In this document: one piece after another, positions 41,686 to 50,700 of the stretch
How positions within the stretch are numbered: position 1 is the first letter of the stretch
Layout of the letters: every line of letters starts with the position of its first letter
From: Actinomycetes bacterium
GTDB lineage: Bacteria > Actinomycetota > Acidimicrobiia > Acidimicrobiales > Acidimicrobilacustridaceae
Direction of reading: 5' to 3'
DNA: 64,000 bases
NCBI GenBank assembly: GCA_029782025.1
Contig: JAKOVR010000093.1
Coordinates: 1 to 64,000 of the forward strand
Notes under the pieces: generated by a model
Databases searched by the model: none
What the model was told of the DNA's origin: nothing
The model's input: the letters and a program-made list of their open reading frames with translations, nothing else
Translations under genes and position numbers: made by a program

Positions 41686-43419
41686 ATGCTCACCAGACTC
41701 CTCCGCACCTACCTCGCCCCCTACCGCAGGGCCCTGACCGCGGTCGTCGGCCTGCAGTTCCTCCAGGTGACCGCCACCCTCTACCTCCCGAGCCTCAACG
41801 CCGAGATCATCGACAACGGCGTGGTCAAGCAGGACCTCGGCTACATCTGGGGACACGGCGGCATCATGCTGTTCGTCACCTTCCTGCAGGTGTGCTTCGC
41901 CATCGCAGCCGTGTACTACGGGGCCCGCGGCGCCATGGGGTTCGGCCGCGACGTGCGGGCGGAGCTCTTCCGCAAGGTGATGAGCTACTCCCAGCAGGAG
42001 GTCGGCCACTTCGGCACGCCGTCGCTCATCACCCGCATCACCAACGACGTCCAGCAGATCCAGATGCTCGTGATGATGGGCTGCACCCTGCTCGTCGGCG
42101 CACCCATCACCGCGGTGGGCGGCACGATCATGGCCCTCCGGGAGGACGTCGGCCTGTCGGCCCTGCTGCTCGTGAGCATCCCCGCGCTGGCCATCTGCCT
42201 GGCCCTGATCGTCTCCCGCATGGTCCCGCTCTTCCGCCTCATGCAGGAGCGCATCGACCACGTCAACCAGGTGCTCCGGGAGCAGCTGACCGGCATGCGG
42301 GTGGTGCGGGCCTTCGTGCGCGAGCCCCACGAGACCGACCGCTTCGCCGTGGCCAACGACCGGCTCACGCTCACGTCGCTCGGGGCCGGGCGGCTGATGG
42401 CGCTCATGTTCCCCGTGATGATGCTCGGCATGAACCTCTCGAGCGTGGCCGCCATCTGGATCGGTGGCAACCGCATCAGCACCGGGGAGATGAAGATCGG
42501 GGCGCTCATCGCCTTCCTCAGCTACCTCGTGCAGATCCTGATGTCGGTGATGATGGCCACGTTCATGGCCGTGATGGTGCCCCGGGCCTCCGTGTGCGCC
42601 GAACGGATCCAGGAGGTGCTCGACACCGACACGTCGGTGGCCGAGCCGTTGGCTCCCGTCACCGAGCTCCACGGTCCGACCTCGCTCGAGCTCCGCGACG
42701 TCTCGTTCCTCTACCCGGGAGCCGAGGCGCCGGTCCTGTCGCACATCTCGGTGTCGGTGCGAGCCGGCGAGACGCTAGCCATCATCGGCAGCACCGGCTC
42801 GGGCAAGTCCACCCTCGTCAACCTCGTGCCCCGCCTGTTCGACGTCAGCTCGGGCGCCGTGCTCATCGACGGCGTCGACGTGCGCGAGCTCGACCCCGAC
42901 ATCCTGTGGAGCCGCATCGGGCTGGTGCCCCAGAAGCCCTACCTCTTCTCCGGCACCATCGCCACCAACCTCCGGTACGCCGACCCCGACGCGACCGACG
43001 ACGCCCTGTGGGAGGCGCTGGAGATCGCCCAGGCCCGGGAGTTCGTCGAGGCCAAGGAGGGCGGGCTCGACGCCGAGATCGCCCAAGGAGGCACCAACGT
43101 CTCGGGCGGCCAGCGCCAACGTCTGGCCATCGCCCGGGCCCTGGTCCGAAAGCCCGGCATCTACCTGTTCGACGACTCGTTCTCCGCCCTCGACCTGGCC
43201 ACCGACGCCCGGCTCCGGGCCGCCCTCGCGCCGCACACCACCGACGCCGCCGTGGTGGTCGTCGCCCAGCGGGTGAGCACGATCAAGAACGCCACCAAGA
43301 TCCTCGTCCTGGAAGACGGCCAGGCGGTGGGCCTCGGCACCCACCACGAACTGCTCGAGATCTGCCCCACCTACCGGGAGATCGTCGAATCGCAGATGAC
43401 CATGGAGGAGGCGGCATGA
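41686..43419 (+). CDS. ABC exporter half-transporter with degenerate catalytic site (A subunit)
   Basis: The 577-residue protein has six membrane helices (from LTAVVGLQFLQVTATLYLP), then an NBD with Walker A IGSTGSGKST, canonical signature VSGGQRQRLA and Walker B IYLFDDSFSALD. The catalytic Glu is Asp and the switch His is Gln (VVVVAQRVSTI), marking the degenerate half of a heterodimeric exporter. Its intact signature would serve the partner's ATP site. It overlaps the partner gene by four bases (ATGA). Drug or lipid export is the usual role. Confidence 0.9.
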   Translation: MLTRLLRTYLAPYRRALTAVVGLQFLQVTATLYLPSLNAEIIDNGVVKQDLGYIWGHGGIMLFVTFLQVCFAIAAVYYGARGAMGFGRDVRAELFRKVMSYSQQEVGHFGTPSLITRITNDVQQIQMLVMMGCTLLVGAPITAVGGTIMALREDVGLSALLLVSIPALAICLALIVSRMVPLFRLMQERIDHVNQVLREQLTGMRVVRAFVREPHETDRFAVANDRLTLTSLGAGRLMALMFPVMMLGMNLSSVAAIWIGGNRISTGEMKIGALIAFLSYLVQILMSVMMATFMAVMVPRASVCAERIQEVLDTDTSVAEPLAPVTELHGPTSLELRDVSFLYPGAEAPVLSHISVSVRAGETLAIIGSTGSGKSTLVNLVPRLFDVSSGAVLIDGVDVRELDPDILWSRIGLVPQKPYLFSGTIATNLRYADPDATDDALWEALEIAQAREFVEAKEGGLDAEIAQGGTNVSGGQRQRLAIARALVRKPGIYLFDDSFSALDLATDARLRAALAPHTTDAAVVVVAQRVSTIKNATKILVLEDGQAVGLGTHHELLEICPTYREIVESQMTMEEAA

Positions 43420-45287
43420 GCGAGCAGCAGCGCCCCGGCACCAGCCTCTCCGCCGAGTCCCGCAACTCCATCGCCGGCCGCTGGGGCACCCAGGGCATGC
43501 CGGCGGAGAAGGCCAAGGACTTCTCGTCGTCGACCCGGCGCCTCCTGTCCTGGCTGCGCCCCGAGCGGACGGGCGTCACCTTCGTGCTCATCGCCGCCGT
43601 CGGGAGCGTCACCCTCTACGTGCTCGGCCCGAGGATCCTCGGCAACGCCACCGACGTGGTGTTCAACGGGCTCCGGTCCGGCGGCCCGAAGGCCATCGAC
43701 TTCGACGACCTGCACCGGGTGCTGCTGACCGCCGGCGCCATGTACCTCGTCGGTGGCGTGCTGGCCTTCCTCCAGTCGTACCTCTTGGCCGGCGTGGTCC
43801 AGCGGACGATGTTCCGCCTCCGGGGCGAGGTCGAGAACAAGATCAACCGGCTCCCGCTGCGGTACGTCGACGGCCAACCCCGTGGCGACCTCCTCAGCCG
43901 GGTCACCAACGACATCGACAACGTGGCCCAGAGCATGCAGCAGACCCTGAGCCAGATGCTGACGTCGGTCCTGCAGATCACCGGCGTGCTGGTGATGATG
44001 ATGCTCATCTCCCCCATCCTCGGGGCCGTGGCCCTCATCACCGTGCCGGCGTCGATCTACCTGATGAAGGCCATCACCACCCGCTCGAAGACCCGCTACA
44101 TCGCCCAGTGGCGCCACACCGGCGGGCTCAACGCCATCGTCGAGGAGAGCTTCAGCGGCCACGCCATCGTGAAGGTGTTCGGCCGGCACCGGGAGGTCGA
44201 GCAGCGCTTCGCCGAGCGCAACGAGGACCTCTACGAGGCCGGCTTCGCCGCCCAGTTCATCTCGGGCACGATCCAGCCGGCGATGATGTTCCTGGGAAAC
44301 CTCAACTACGTGATCATCGCTGTGGTCGGCGGCCTGCGGGTGTCGAGCGGGGCGATGTCGCTCGGCAGCGTGCAGGCCTTCATCCAGTACTCCCGTCAGT
44401 TCACCCAGCCCCTCACCCAGTTCGCGTCGATGATCAACGTGATGCAGTCCGGGATCGCGTCGGTGGAGCGGGTGTTCGAGCTGCTCGACGCCCCCGATGA
44501 GCCCGCCGACCCGGCCGAGCCCCTGACCGACGAGACCCCTCGGGGCCGCGTCGAGTTCGAGCACGTCCACTTCTCCTACGACCCCGATCGCCCCCTGATC
44601 GAGGACCTGTCCCTGGTCGCCGAGCCGGGGCAGACCGTCGCCATCGTGGGCCCGACCGGCGCCGGCAAGACCACGCTCGTCAACCTCCTGATGCGGTTCT
44701 ACGACCTCGACGGCGGCGTGATCCGCCTCGACGGCAACGACATCTCACAGATGACCCGCCACGAGCTGCGCAGCAACATGGGCATGGTCCTGCAGGACAC
44801 GTGGCTGTTCAGTGGCACCATCCGCGACAACATCGCCTACGGCAACCTCGACGCCACCGACGAGCAGATCCACGAGGCTGCCCGGGCGACCTATGTCGAC
44901 CGCTTCGTGCACTCCCTTCCCGACGGCTACGACACCGTGCTCGACGACGAGGCCGGCACGGTGAGCGCGGGCGAGAAGCAGCTGATCACGATCGCCCGGG
45001 CCTTCCTGGCCAACCCCACGATCCTGATCCTCGACGAGGCCACGAGCTCGGTCGACACCCGGACCGAGGTGCTCATCCAGAAGGCGATGGCCGCGCTGCG
45101 CAAGGAGCGCACCAGCTTCGTGATCGCCCACCGCCTGTCGACGATCCGCGACGCCGACACCATCCTCGTGATGGACGGCGGGGCGATCGTCGAGCAGGGC
45201 AACCACGACACGCTGCTGGCCAAGCGCGGCGCCTACTACGAGCTCTACAACTCCCAGTTCGCCGGCGCCGCCGCCGAGCTCGTCTGA
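43416..45287 (+). CDS. ABC exporter half-transporter with active catalytic site (B subunit)
   Basis: The 623-residue protein has an extended N-terminus (SLSAESRNSIAGRWG), six membrane helices and an NBD with Walker A VGPTGAGKTT, Walker B LILDEATSSVD with catalytic Glu, and switch His in FVIAHRLSTI. Its signature is VSAGEKQ rather than LSGGQ. With the A subunit this gives one consensus site (B Walker with A signature) and one degenerate site, as in TM287/288- and TmrAB-type exporters. Confidence 0.9.
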   Translation: MSEQQRPGTSLSAESRNSIAGRWGTQGMPAEKAKDFSSSTRRLLSWLRPERTGVTFVLIAAVGSVTLYVLGPRILGNATDVVFNGLRSGGPKAIDFDDLHRVLLTAGAMYLVGGVLAFLQSYLLAGVVQRTMFRLRGEVENKINRLPLRYVDGQPRGDLLSRVTNDIDNVAQSMQQTLSQMLTSVLQITGVLVMMMLISPILGAVALITVPASIYLMKAITTRSKTRYIAQWRHTGGLNAIVEESFSGHAIVKVFGRHREVEQRFAERNEDLYEAGFAAQFISGTIQPAMMFLGNLNYVIIAVVGGLRVSSGAMSLGSVQAFIQYSRQFTQPLTQFASMINVMQSGIASVERVFELLDAPDEPADPAEPLTDETPRGRVEFEHVHFSYDPDRPLIEDLSLVAEPGQTVAIVGPTGAGKTTLVNLLMRFYDLDGGVIRLDGNDISQMTRHELRSNMGMVLQDTWLFSGTIRDNIAYGNLDATDEQIHEAARATYVDRFVHSLPDGYDTVLDDEAGTVSAGEKQLITIARAFLANPTILILDEATSSVDTRTEVLIQKAMAALRKERTSFVIAHRLSTIRDADTILVMDGGAIVEQGNHDTLLAKRGAYYELYNSQFAGAAAELV

Positions 45288-45327
45288 CGACGCCCACGGA
45301 GGACCGGGGCTCGGGTCGGACAGGCCC

Positions 45328-45333
45328 TAGACT
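45328..45333 (+). promoter_or_regulatory. -10 hexamer TAGACT of the GH5 gene
   Basis: TAGACT ends 8 bases before the GTG at 45342. Confidence 0.5.
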
Positions 45334-45341
45334 CGTCCGCC

Positions 45342-46937
45342 GTGCGCACCACCGAACCCACCCGGGGGCGCCGGCGGGCCGGCCTCCGGGGTCGACCCCG
45401 CCGCGCCGTCGCCGCCGTCGCCGTCACCAGCGCCGCCGCCATGCTCGGCGCCGTCGGCCCGCTCGCCACGCCGGCGGGGGCCGTGCAAGGCCCGCTCCCC
45501 GGCAACCTGGCGTCGTGGAGCACCGTCGCCGGCACCGACGGACGCGTGTACATGGCCGACGAGCAGGGACGGGCCCGCCAGTGGCACGGCGGCAACCACA
45601 AGACCACCGACCCCGACACGCTCACCGACGATCTCCTCACCGCCGCCGCCGACCGGGGCATGGACCACATCCGCCTCGCCGTCTTCTGGGATGCGCTGGA
45701 GCCGACGCAGGGGGCCTACGACACCGCCTACCTCGACAAGATCGAGGCCGCCCTCGACCGCGCCGCCGCCCACGGGCTCATGGTCATCATCGACATGCAC
45801 CAGGACGTCTACGGCCCCGCCTTCGGCAGCCGAGGCGTCCCGACGTGGGCCACCCGGACCGATGGCGTGCCCTTCACGCCCCACGAGGTGTGGCTCCAGA
45901 ACTACCTGGAACCCGCGGTGCAGAACGCCTTCGAGCACCTCTACGAGGACGCCGACCTCCGCCAGGCCCAGATCGACGCCTGGCTGGCCATCGTGAACCG
46001 GGTCCGGAACCACGCGGCGGTGCTGGGCTACGACCTGCTCAACGAACCGTTCGGCAAGATCCGTCCCGGCGAGGACTTCTTCCAGGCCGCGGCCCGGGTG
46101 GAGCGCGAGCAGCTCACCCCGATGTACCAGCGCCTGACCGATGCCATCAGCGCCGTCGATCCCGTGCACTGGGTCCTGTTCGAGCCACCGAACCTCGCGT
46201 CGCTCGGGATCCCCACCTCGCTCGGGGCGGTCAACGGTCCGCATGTCGCGATCTACCCGCACATGTACGACGCCGCCATCGAGTCGGCCACCTACACCCC
46301 CGGCGGCGTCATCCAGTACGACCCGGCCTTCTTCTCGAAGTGGGCCAATGCCATCGGCACCTACACCAAGGCCCACCCGGTGCCGCTGCTGGTCGGCGAG
46401 TGGGGCATCGCCTCCCCCGACACGCCCGGGATGGACGCCTTCGTGCTCGACTCGCTCGCCACCCTCGACAAGGTCGGCTCGGGCTGGTCGGTGTTCAACT
46501 GGTGCAAGGGCGGGGGCTACTGCCCGGTCGACGCCGCCGGCAACGACCGCCCGGCCATCGGCCAGATCTTCCAGCCTTACGCCCGGGCCATCGCCGGTGC
46601 CCCCACGTCGAGCACGTGGGCGCCGTCCACCCGCACCCTCACCGTCGTCTACCGCGACGGCGCGGCGACCGGTCCCACCGACATCTTCGTGCCCGAATCC
46701 CGGGCCTACCCCGCGGGGTTCGTGGTGGAGACCAGCGACGGGCCCGGCGCGTTCACCCAGGCCTTCGACGCCCCGAGCGGGGTTCTGCACGTGACCGTTC
46801 CGAAGACCGGTGGCGACCACGCCATCTGCGTGAAGCCGACCGGCGCCCCGCCGGGCTGCGCCGTCCCCCAGGCCACCCCCACCACCACCTCGACCACGGT
46901 CCCCACCGCGGTCGCCGTGCCGGCCTTCACGGGCTGA
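45342..46937 (+). CDS. Secreted glycoside hydrolase family 5 (endoglycosylceramidase-like)
   Basis: The 531-residue protein has an Arg-rich signal peptide (AVAAVAVTSAAAMLGAVG, cut near AGA|V). The TIM-barrel catalytic domain follows, with MVIIDMHQDVYGPAFG, DLLNEPFGK (acid/base E235) and LLVGEWG (nucleophile E353). HQD-Y and the C-terminal beta domain (RTLTVVYRDGAATGPTDIF) are features of endoglycoceramidase-type GH5 enzymes, which cleave the oligosaccharide from glycosphingolipids. The tail is Thr/Pro-rich. Substrate specificity is inferred from the motif order only. Confidence 0.85.
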   Translation: MRTTEPTRGRRRAGLRGRPRRAVAAVAVTSAAAMLGAVGPLATPAGAVQGPLPGNLASWSTVAGTDGRVYMADEQGRARQWHGGNHKTTDPDTLTDDLLTAAADRGMDHIRLAVFWDALEPTQGAYDTAYLDKIEAALDRAAAHGLMVIIDMHQDVYGPAFGSRGVPTWATRTDGVPFTPHEVWLQNYLEPAVQNAFEHLYEDADLRQAQIDAWLAIVNRVRNHAAVLGYDLLNEPFGKIRPGEDFFQAAARVEREQLTPMYQRLTDAISAVDPVHWVLFEPPNLASLGIPTSLGAVNGPHVAIYPHMYDAAIESATYTPGGVIQYDPAFFSKWANAIGTYTKAHPVPLLVGEWGIASPDTPGMDAFVLDSLATLDKVGSGWSVFNWCKGGGYCPVDAAGNDRPAIGQIFQPYARAIAGAPTSSTWAPSTRTLTVVYRDGAATGPTDIFVPESRAYPAGFVVETSDGPGAFTQAFDAPSGVLHVTVPKTGGDHAICVKPTGAPPGCAVPQATPTTTSTTVPTAVAVPAFTG

Positions 46938-46944
46938 CCGGCCG

Positions 46945-46961
46945 GGCTGAGGCCCTCAGCC
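46945..46961. terminator. Compact hairpin between convergent genes
   Basis: GGCTGAGG, C, CCTCAGCC: perfect 8-base arms, overlapping the stop codon of the minus-strand gene (46956). It can terminate both the GH5 and the MDMPI-like transcripts. Confidence 0.5.
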
Positions 46962-47519
46962 GGTTCGGCCGAGGATGGCCAACAGCCGCGTCTGCGGGCC
47001 GGCCCCTTCGGGCAGGTCGGGGGCATGGCCGAACGCACCGGAGGCGGCGAACCCCTCGGCCTGCGGCTCGGCCACGGCCAGGCAGGCGTCGACGAGGTCG
47101 GCGGGCAGGACGGTGTCGTAGCCGATGGCCACGGCCATGTCCCATCCGTGGATGAGCACGTCGATGAGGCGGTGCCCGCAGTACACCGAGCCGGGGACGG
47201 GGCCATAGGACACCGGGCACGGGGCCTCCATGGCCCCCGGGGCGTTGAAGGCCTCGACGGCCAACGCGCCCGACGCCCGGAAGGCGCCGCTGATGTCGCC
47301 GCCGACGATGTCGCCCTCGAAGCGGTCCCCGACCTCGTCGATCGTCTCCCCGGCCACCAGCGGCGGCACCCAGTAGTTGCCGTAGATCACGTGGTGGGCC
47401 AGGGTGGCGACGTCCCAGTCGTCGCACGGCGTGGGATCCCCGAGCTGCTCGGGTCGGATGGCGTCGAAGATCAGCTGGGTGTGGGCCACGGCCCGCGCGT
47501 GTGCTTCCGGAAGCTCCAT
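46956..47519 (-). CDS. TIGR03086/MDMPI-type metal-binding protein
   Basis: The 187-residue protein belongs to the DinB/mycothiol-dependent maleylpyruvate isomerase superfamily: IRPEQLGDPTPCDDWDVATLAHHVIYGN with the first His ligands, CGHRLIDVLIHGWDMAVAIG with the last, and a Glu-rich helix between. The four-helix bundle binds Zn or another divalent metal and in actinobacteria is linked to mycothiol chemistry. ATG 47519 follows a GGGAGAGAG box. The gene ends inside a hairpin facing the GH5 gene. Confidence 0.82.
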   Translation of the reverse strand: MELPEAHARAVAHTQLIFDAIRPEQLGDPTPCDDWDVATLAHHVIYGNYWVPPLVAGETIDEVGDRFEGDIVGGDISGAFRASGALAVEAFNAPGAMEAPCPVSYGPVPGSVYCGHRLIDVLIHGWDMAVAIGYDTVLPADLVDACLAVAEPQAEGFAASGAFGHAPDLPEGAGPQTRLLAILGRTG

Positions 47520-47604
47520 CTCGCTCTCTCCCTCTCGTGGGTCGGACCCAATCGTCGCAGGTTTTCCGGCGGCACGCCCCGGGAGCGACGCCACCCAACT
47601 CGGT

Positions 47605-47651
47605 CCTTGGGTGCGCAAGGGTGCGGTATGCGCGCCCTTACGCACCCAAGG
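47605..47651. repeat. 47-bp palindromic element, copy 4
   Basis: Same arms with two changes (GTGCGCAAGG and GTGCGGTATG). Unlike the others it lies between divergent genes (starts 47519 and 47710), so it cannot be simply a terminator at this locus. Confidence 0.78.
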
Positions 47652-47656
47652 CACAG

Positions 47657-47675
47657 ATGAGTAGCCGTTACTCAT
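47657..47675. promoter_or_regulatory. Inverted repeat ahead of the giant adhesin gene
   Basis: ATGAGTA, GCCGT, TACTCAT: perfect 7-base arms, 34 bases before the ATG at 47710 and just after palindrome copy 4. It could be an operator for either divergent gene. Confidence 0.45.
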
Positions 47676-47709
47676 GCCCGTCGGGGCCGGCGGCGAGGAG
47701 GATCGGCCC

Positions 47710-50700
47710 ATGGCCACACGACCGACCGCCCGCCCTGCCCTCCTCGCCACGCCCGCACGCGCCGTCGCGGCGGTGTGCCTCCTCGCCGCCACGCTGGTCT
47801 CGATCACGGTCCTGCGCTGGGCCGACCGAGCGAGCGCCGGGTCGCTCTCCCAGGGGTCGGTCACGATGGTCTCGGCCAACAAGGACCGCACCGATTCCGC
47901 CCCGACCCCTGGCGGCACGTTCGGGTCGGACCAGGTCGCCGTCAGCGAGGACGGCAAGGTCGTCGCCTTCGTCTCGAAGACGCCGGCGGAGCTCCTGGTG
48001 AACGATCCCGTCCAGCTCGCCGCGGGCACGGTGACGGACACCAATGGCGTCGAGGACGTCTTCGTCTGGGACAGCCGGGTGCCGGCGCCCATCGGTCCGG
48101 TCACCACCCTGGTGTCGTGGAACGCCTCCCACACGGGCGCCGGGGGCGGGAACATCAACCCGTTGTCCCAGCACCCGATCATGGCGCCAGGTGGCCTCGG
48201 CATCGTGTTCGAGAGCCGGGCCAAGGATCTCACCACCACGCCGGTGGTGTCCGACGTCAACCTCTACGCCTGGGTGCCGGTCATCAACGACCTGTTCCCG
48301 CTGTTCCTCGTCAACGTCGACAAGACCGGCACCACGGGCTCGAACAGCATCAACACGGACGCCTCGATCGCCGTGTCGCTCGTTCCGCCCGGCGCCAAGG
48401 TGGCCTTCACCAGCAACGCGACCGACCTCGTCACCGAGGACAGCCACGGCCTGCAGCAGGTGTACGTCCGGGACTTCGTCACCCAGTCGACCCAGATGGT
48501 CAGCCTCGACAAGACCGAGGCGGCCGGCACGGTGTCGGGCGCCGACGACGGCATGATCGCAGCGAACGGCCTGCGGGTCGCCTTCGCATCCGGCGGCGGC
48601 GACATCGTGAACGGCGTCAGCGGGAGCAGCGGCAACATCTGGGTCCGCGACCTGCTCCTCGGTACCACCTCGCTGGTGAGCGTCAACAACGCCGGGACCG
48701 ACGGCACCAGCGGGAACGGCAACCCCGTCATCTCGGCCGACGGCAGCGCCGTGGCGTGGGACAGCAACGACGTGAACCTGTCGGTCACCCCCCACAACGG
48801 CAACAACCACATCTTCTACCGGTTCGGCGCCACCCCGGTGCAGATGGTCGACACCGACTTCACGGGGCTCCTCGGCTGCAACCTGGCCTCGAACAACCCC
48901 GGCCTCAGCCTCACCGGCACCACCGTGGTGTTCGAGAGCTTCTGCTCCGACATCACGCCCGTCGGCGTGAGCGACACCAGCAGCACCGACGTCTTCGTCC
49001 GCCGCTTCCCCCTGGACCTCGCCCCCGTCCTGGTGAGCATCAACGACGCCGGCACCGCCTCGGGCAACGCCGCCTCGTTCATCTGCCCCGGCGGCTCGCC
49101 GCCCAACTGCGGCGCCTCCACCAACGCCGGCATCACCATGAACGCCGACGGCACGGCGATCGCGTTCTTCTCGGCCGCCAACGACATCGCCAAGGCGCCG
49201 AACTCGCCGCCCCCCTTCAGCAACGGCAACGTGTTCGTCCGCTACCCCTACATCGACAAGACGGTCAACGTCACCACCACGGCGGCCGGTACCAACCCCA
49301 ACGGCGTGTCCCGCGACTCGGTGATCAGCGCCGACGGAGCGACCGTCGCCTTCGTCAGCCTGGCCGACGACCTCGTCACGCCCGACACGAACCTCGCGTC
49401 GGACGCCTACATCTCCGACCTGCACAACAAGTTCTTCATCCAGCCCATCACCGCCGTCACCGAGGCCGACGGCAAGGTCACCGTCGTCGTGCAACGCACG
49501 GGTAACAACGGCACCACCGACACGGTCGACTTCGAGACCGCCGACGGCATCATCCCGTCGCTCCCCATCCCGATCGGGGTCACCGACCCGGCGCCGGCGA
49601 CCGAGCCGTCCGACTACACCAAGAAGACCGGCACGCTCACGTTCAAGCCCGGGGAGACCACCAAGACGATCACGATCGACATCACCGACGACCTCACCCC
49701 GGAGCAGTACTTCGAGCTGTTCCGCATCGGGCTGAAGAACCCGGGCGGCGCCGGCGAGCTCGGCCTGCCCGGCCCGCTCAACGAGGCCTACGTCACCGTG
49801 ATCGACGACGACGCCACGCAGGACTTCCACGTGGCCATCACCCAGCAGCCCCCGGCCTCGGCCCACGTCGGCGACATCGTCACCATGAAGGCGAAGGTCT
49901 CGGTCGACTCCGGGCCGGACAGCCTCGACCTGACGACGCTGGCCTCCGGGGCGGGGACGACCGGATTCGACTCGGTGACCTTCCCGGCGCCACCGACACC
50001 GATCGCCAACGGATCGTCGCAGGAGGTGACCTTCACGGCCCGGCTCACCGGCACGCCCGGGTCCACCACCAACGCCGTGCAGGTCGACGCCACCGGGGCC
50101 CTCGGGGCGAACCCGGCGGCCACGCGCAACGCCACCACCTCGACGGTGACCAGCACCGACGCCGTCACGGCCACCCTCGCCGCCGTCGACGACGGTGACG
50201 GGAACCCGAGCCACGTGGCCCTGGCCGACAAGATCACCTACACGCTCACCGTCGACAACGCCTCCGACACCCCGGCCCAGCTGACCGGGCTCCCGGCCGG
50301 CTTCGTCGCCGCCACCGGCTCGACCCAGTTCAGCCGCACCGACGGGTCCACCACGGTGGCCGCCCACGGCTCGACCCAGTGGACCCTCGTGGTCGACGTG
50401 GACGACACCGACCTCGACGGCGCCACCATCGACCAGATGCCGAGCGGGATCACCTACGGGATGAGCGCCTTCGGCCTGTCGGGTCAGGCGGTGGCCAGCA
50501 CGCCCGCCAGCATCAGCTCGATCGTCGACGCCCCGGTCATCGCGGCGTCGGCCCACACGCTCACCGACACCAACGGCTCCCCCCTCCAGCCCGGCGACAG
50601 CGTCGACGTGTCGGTCACGATCACCAACAGCGGCGGGGCCGCGGCCACGAGCGTGTCGATCACCGACACCCTCACCGATCTCGCCAACCCGACCAACGTC

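Noticed and set aside
47668-50556. Long minus-strand frame antisense to the giant adhesin
   Set aside because: Composition (Val/Gly/Asp/Arg) reflects the shadow of the plus-strand gene; no start signal or domain.
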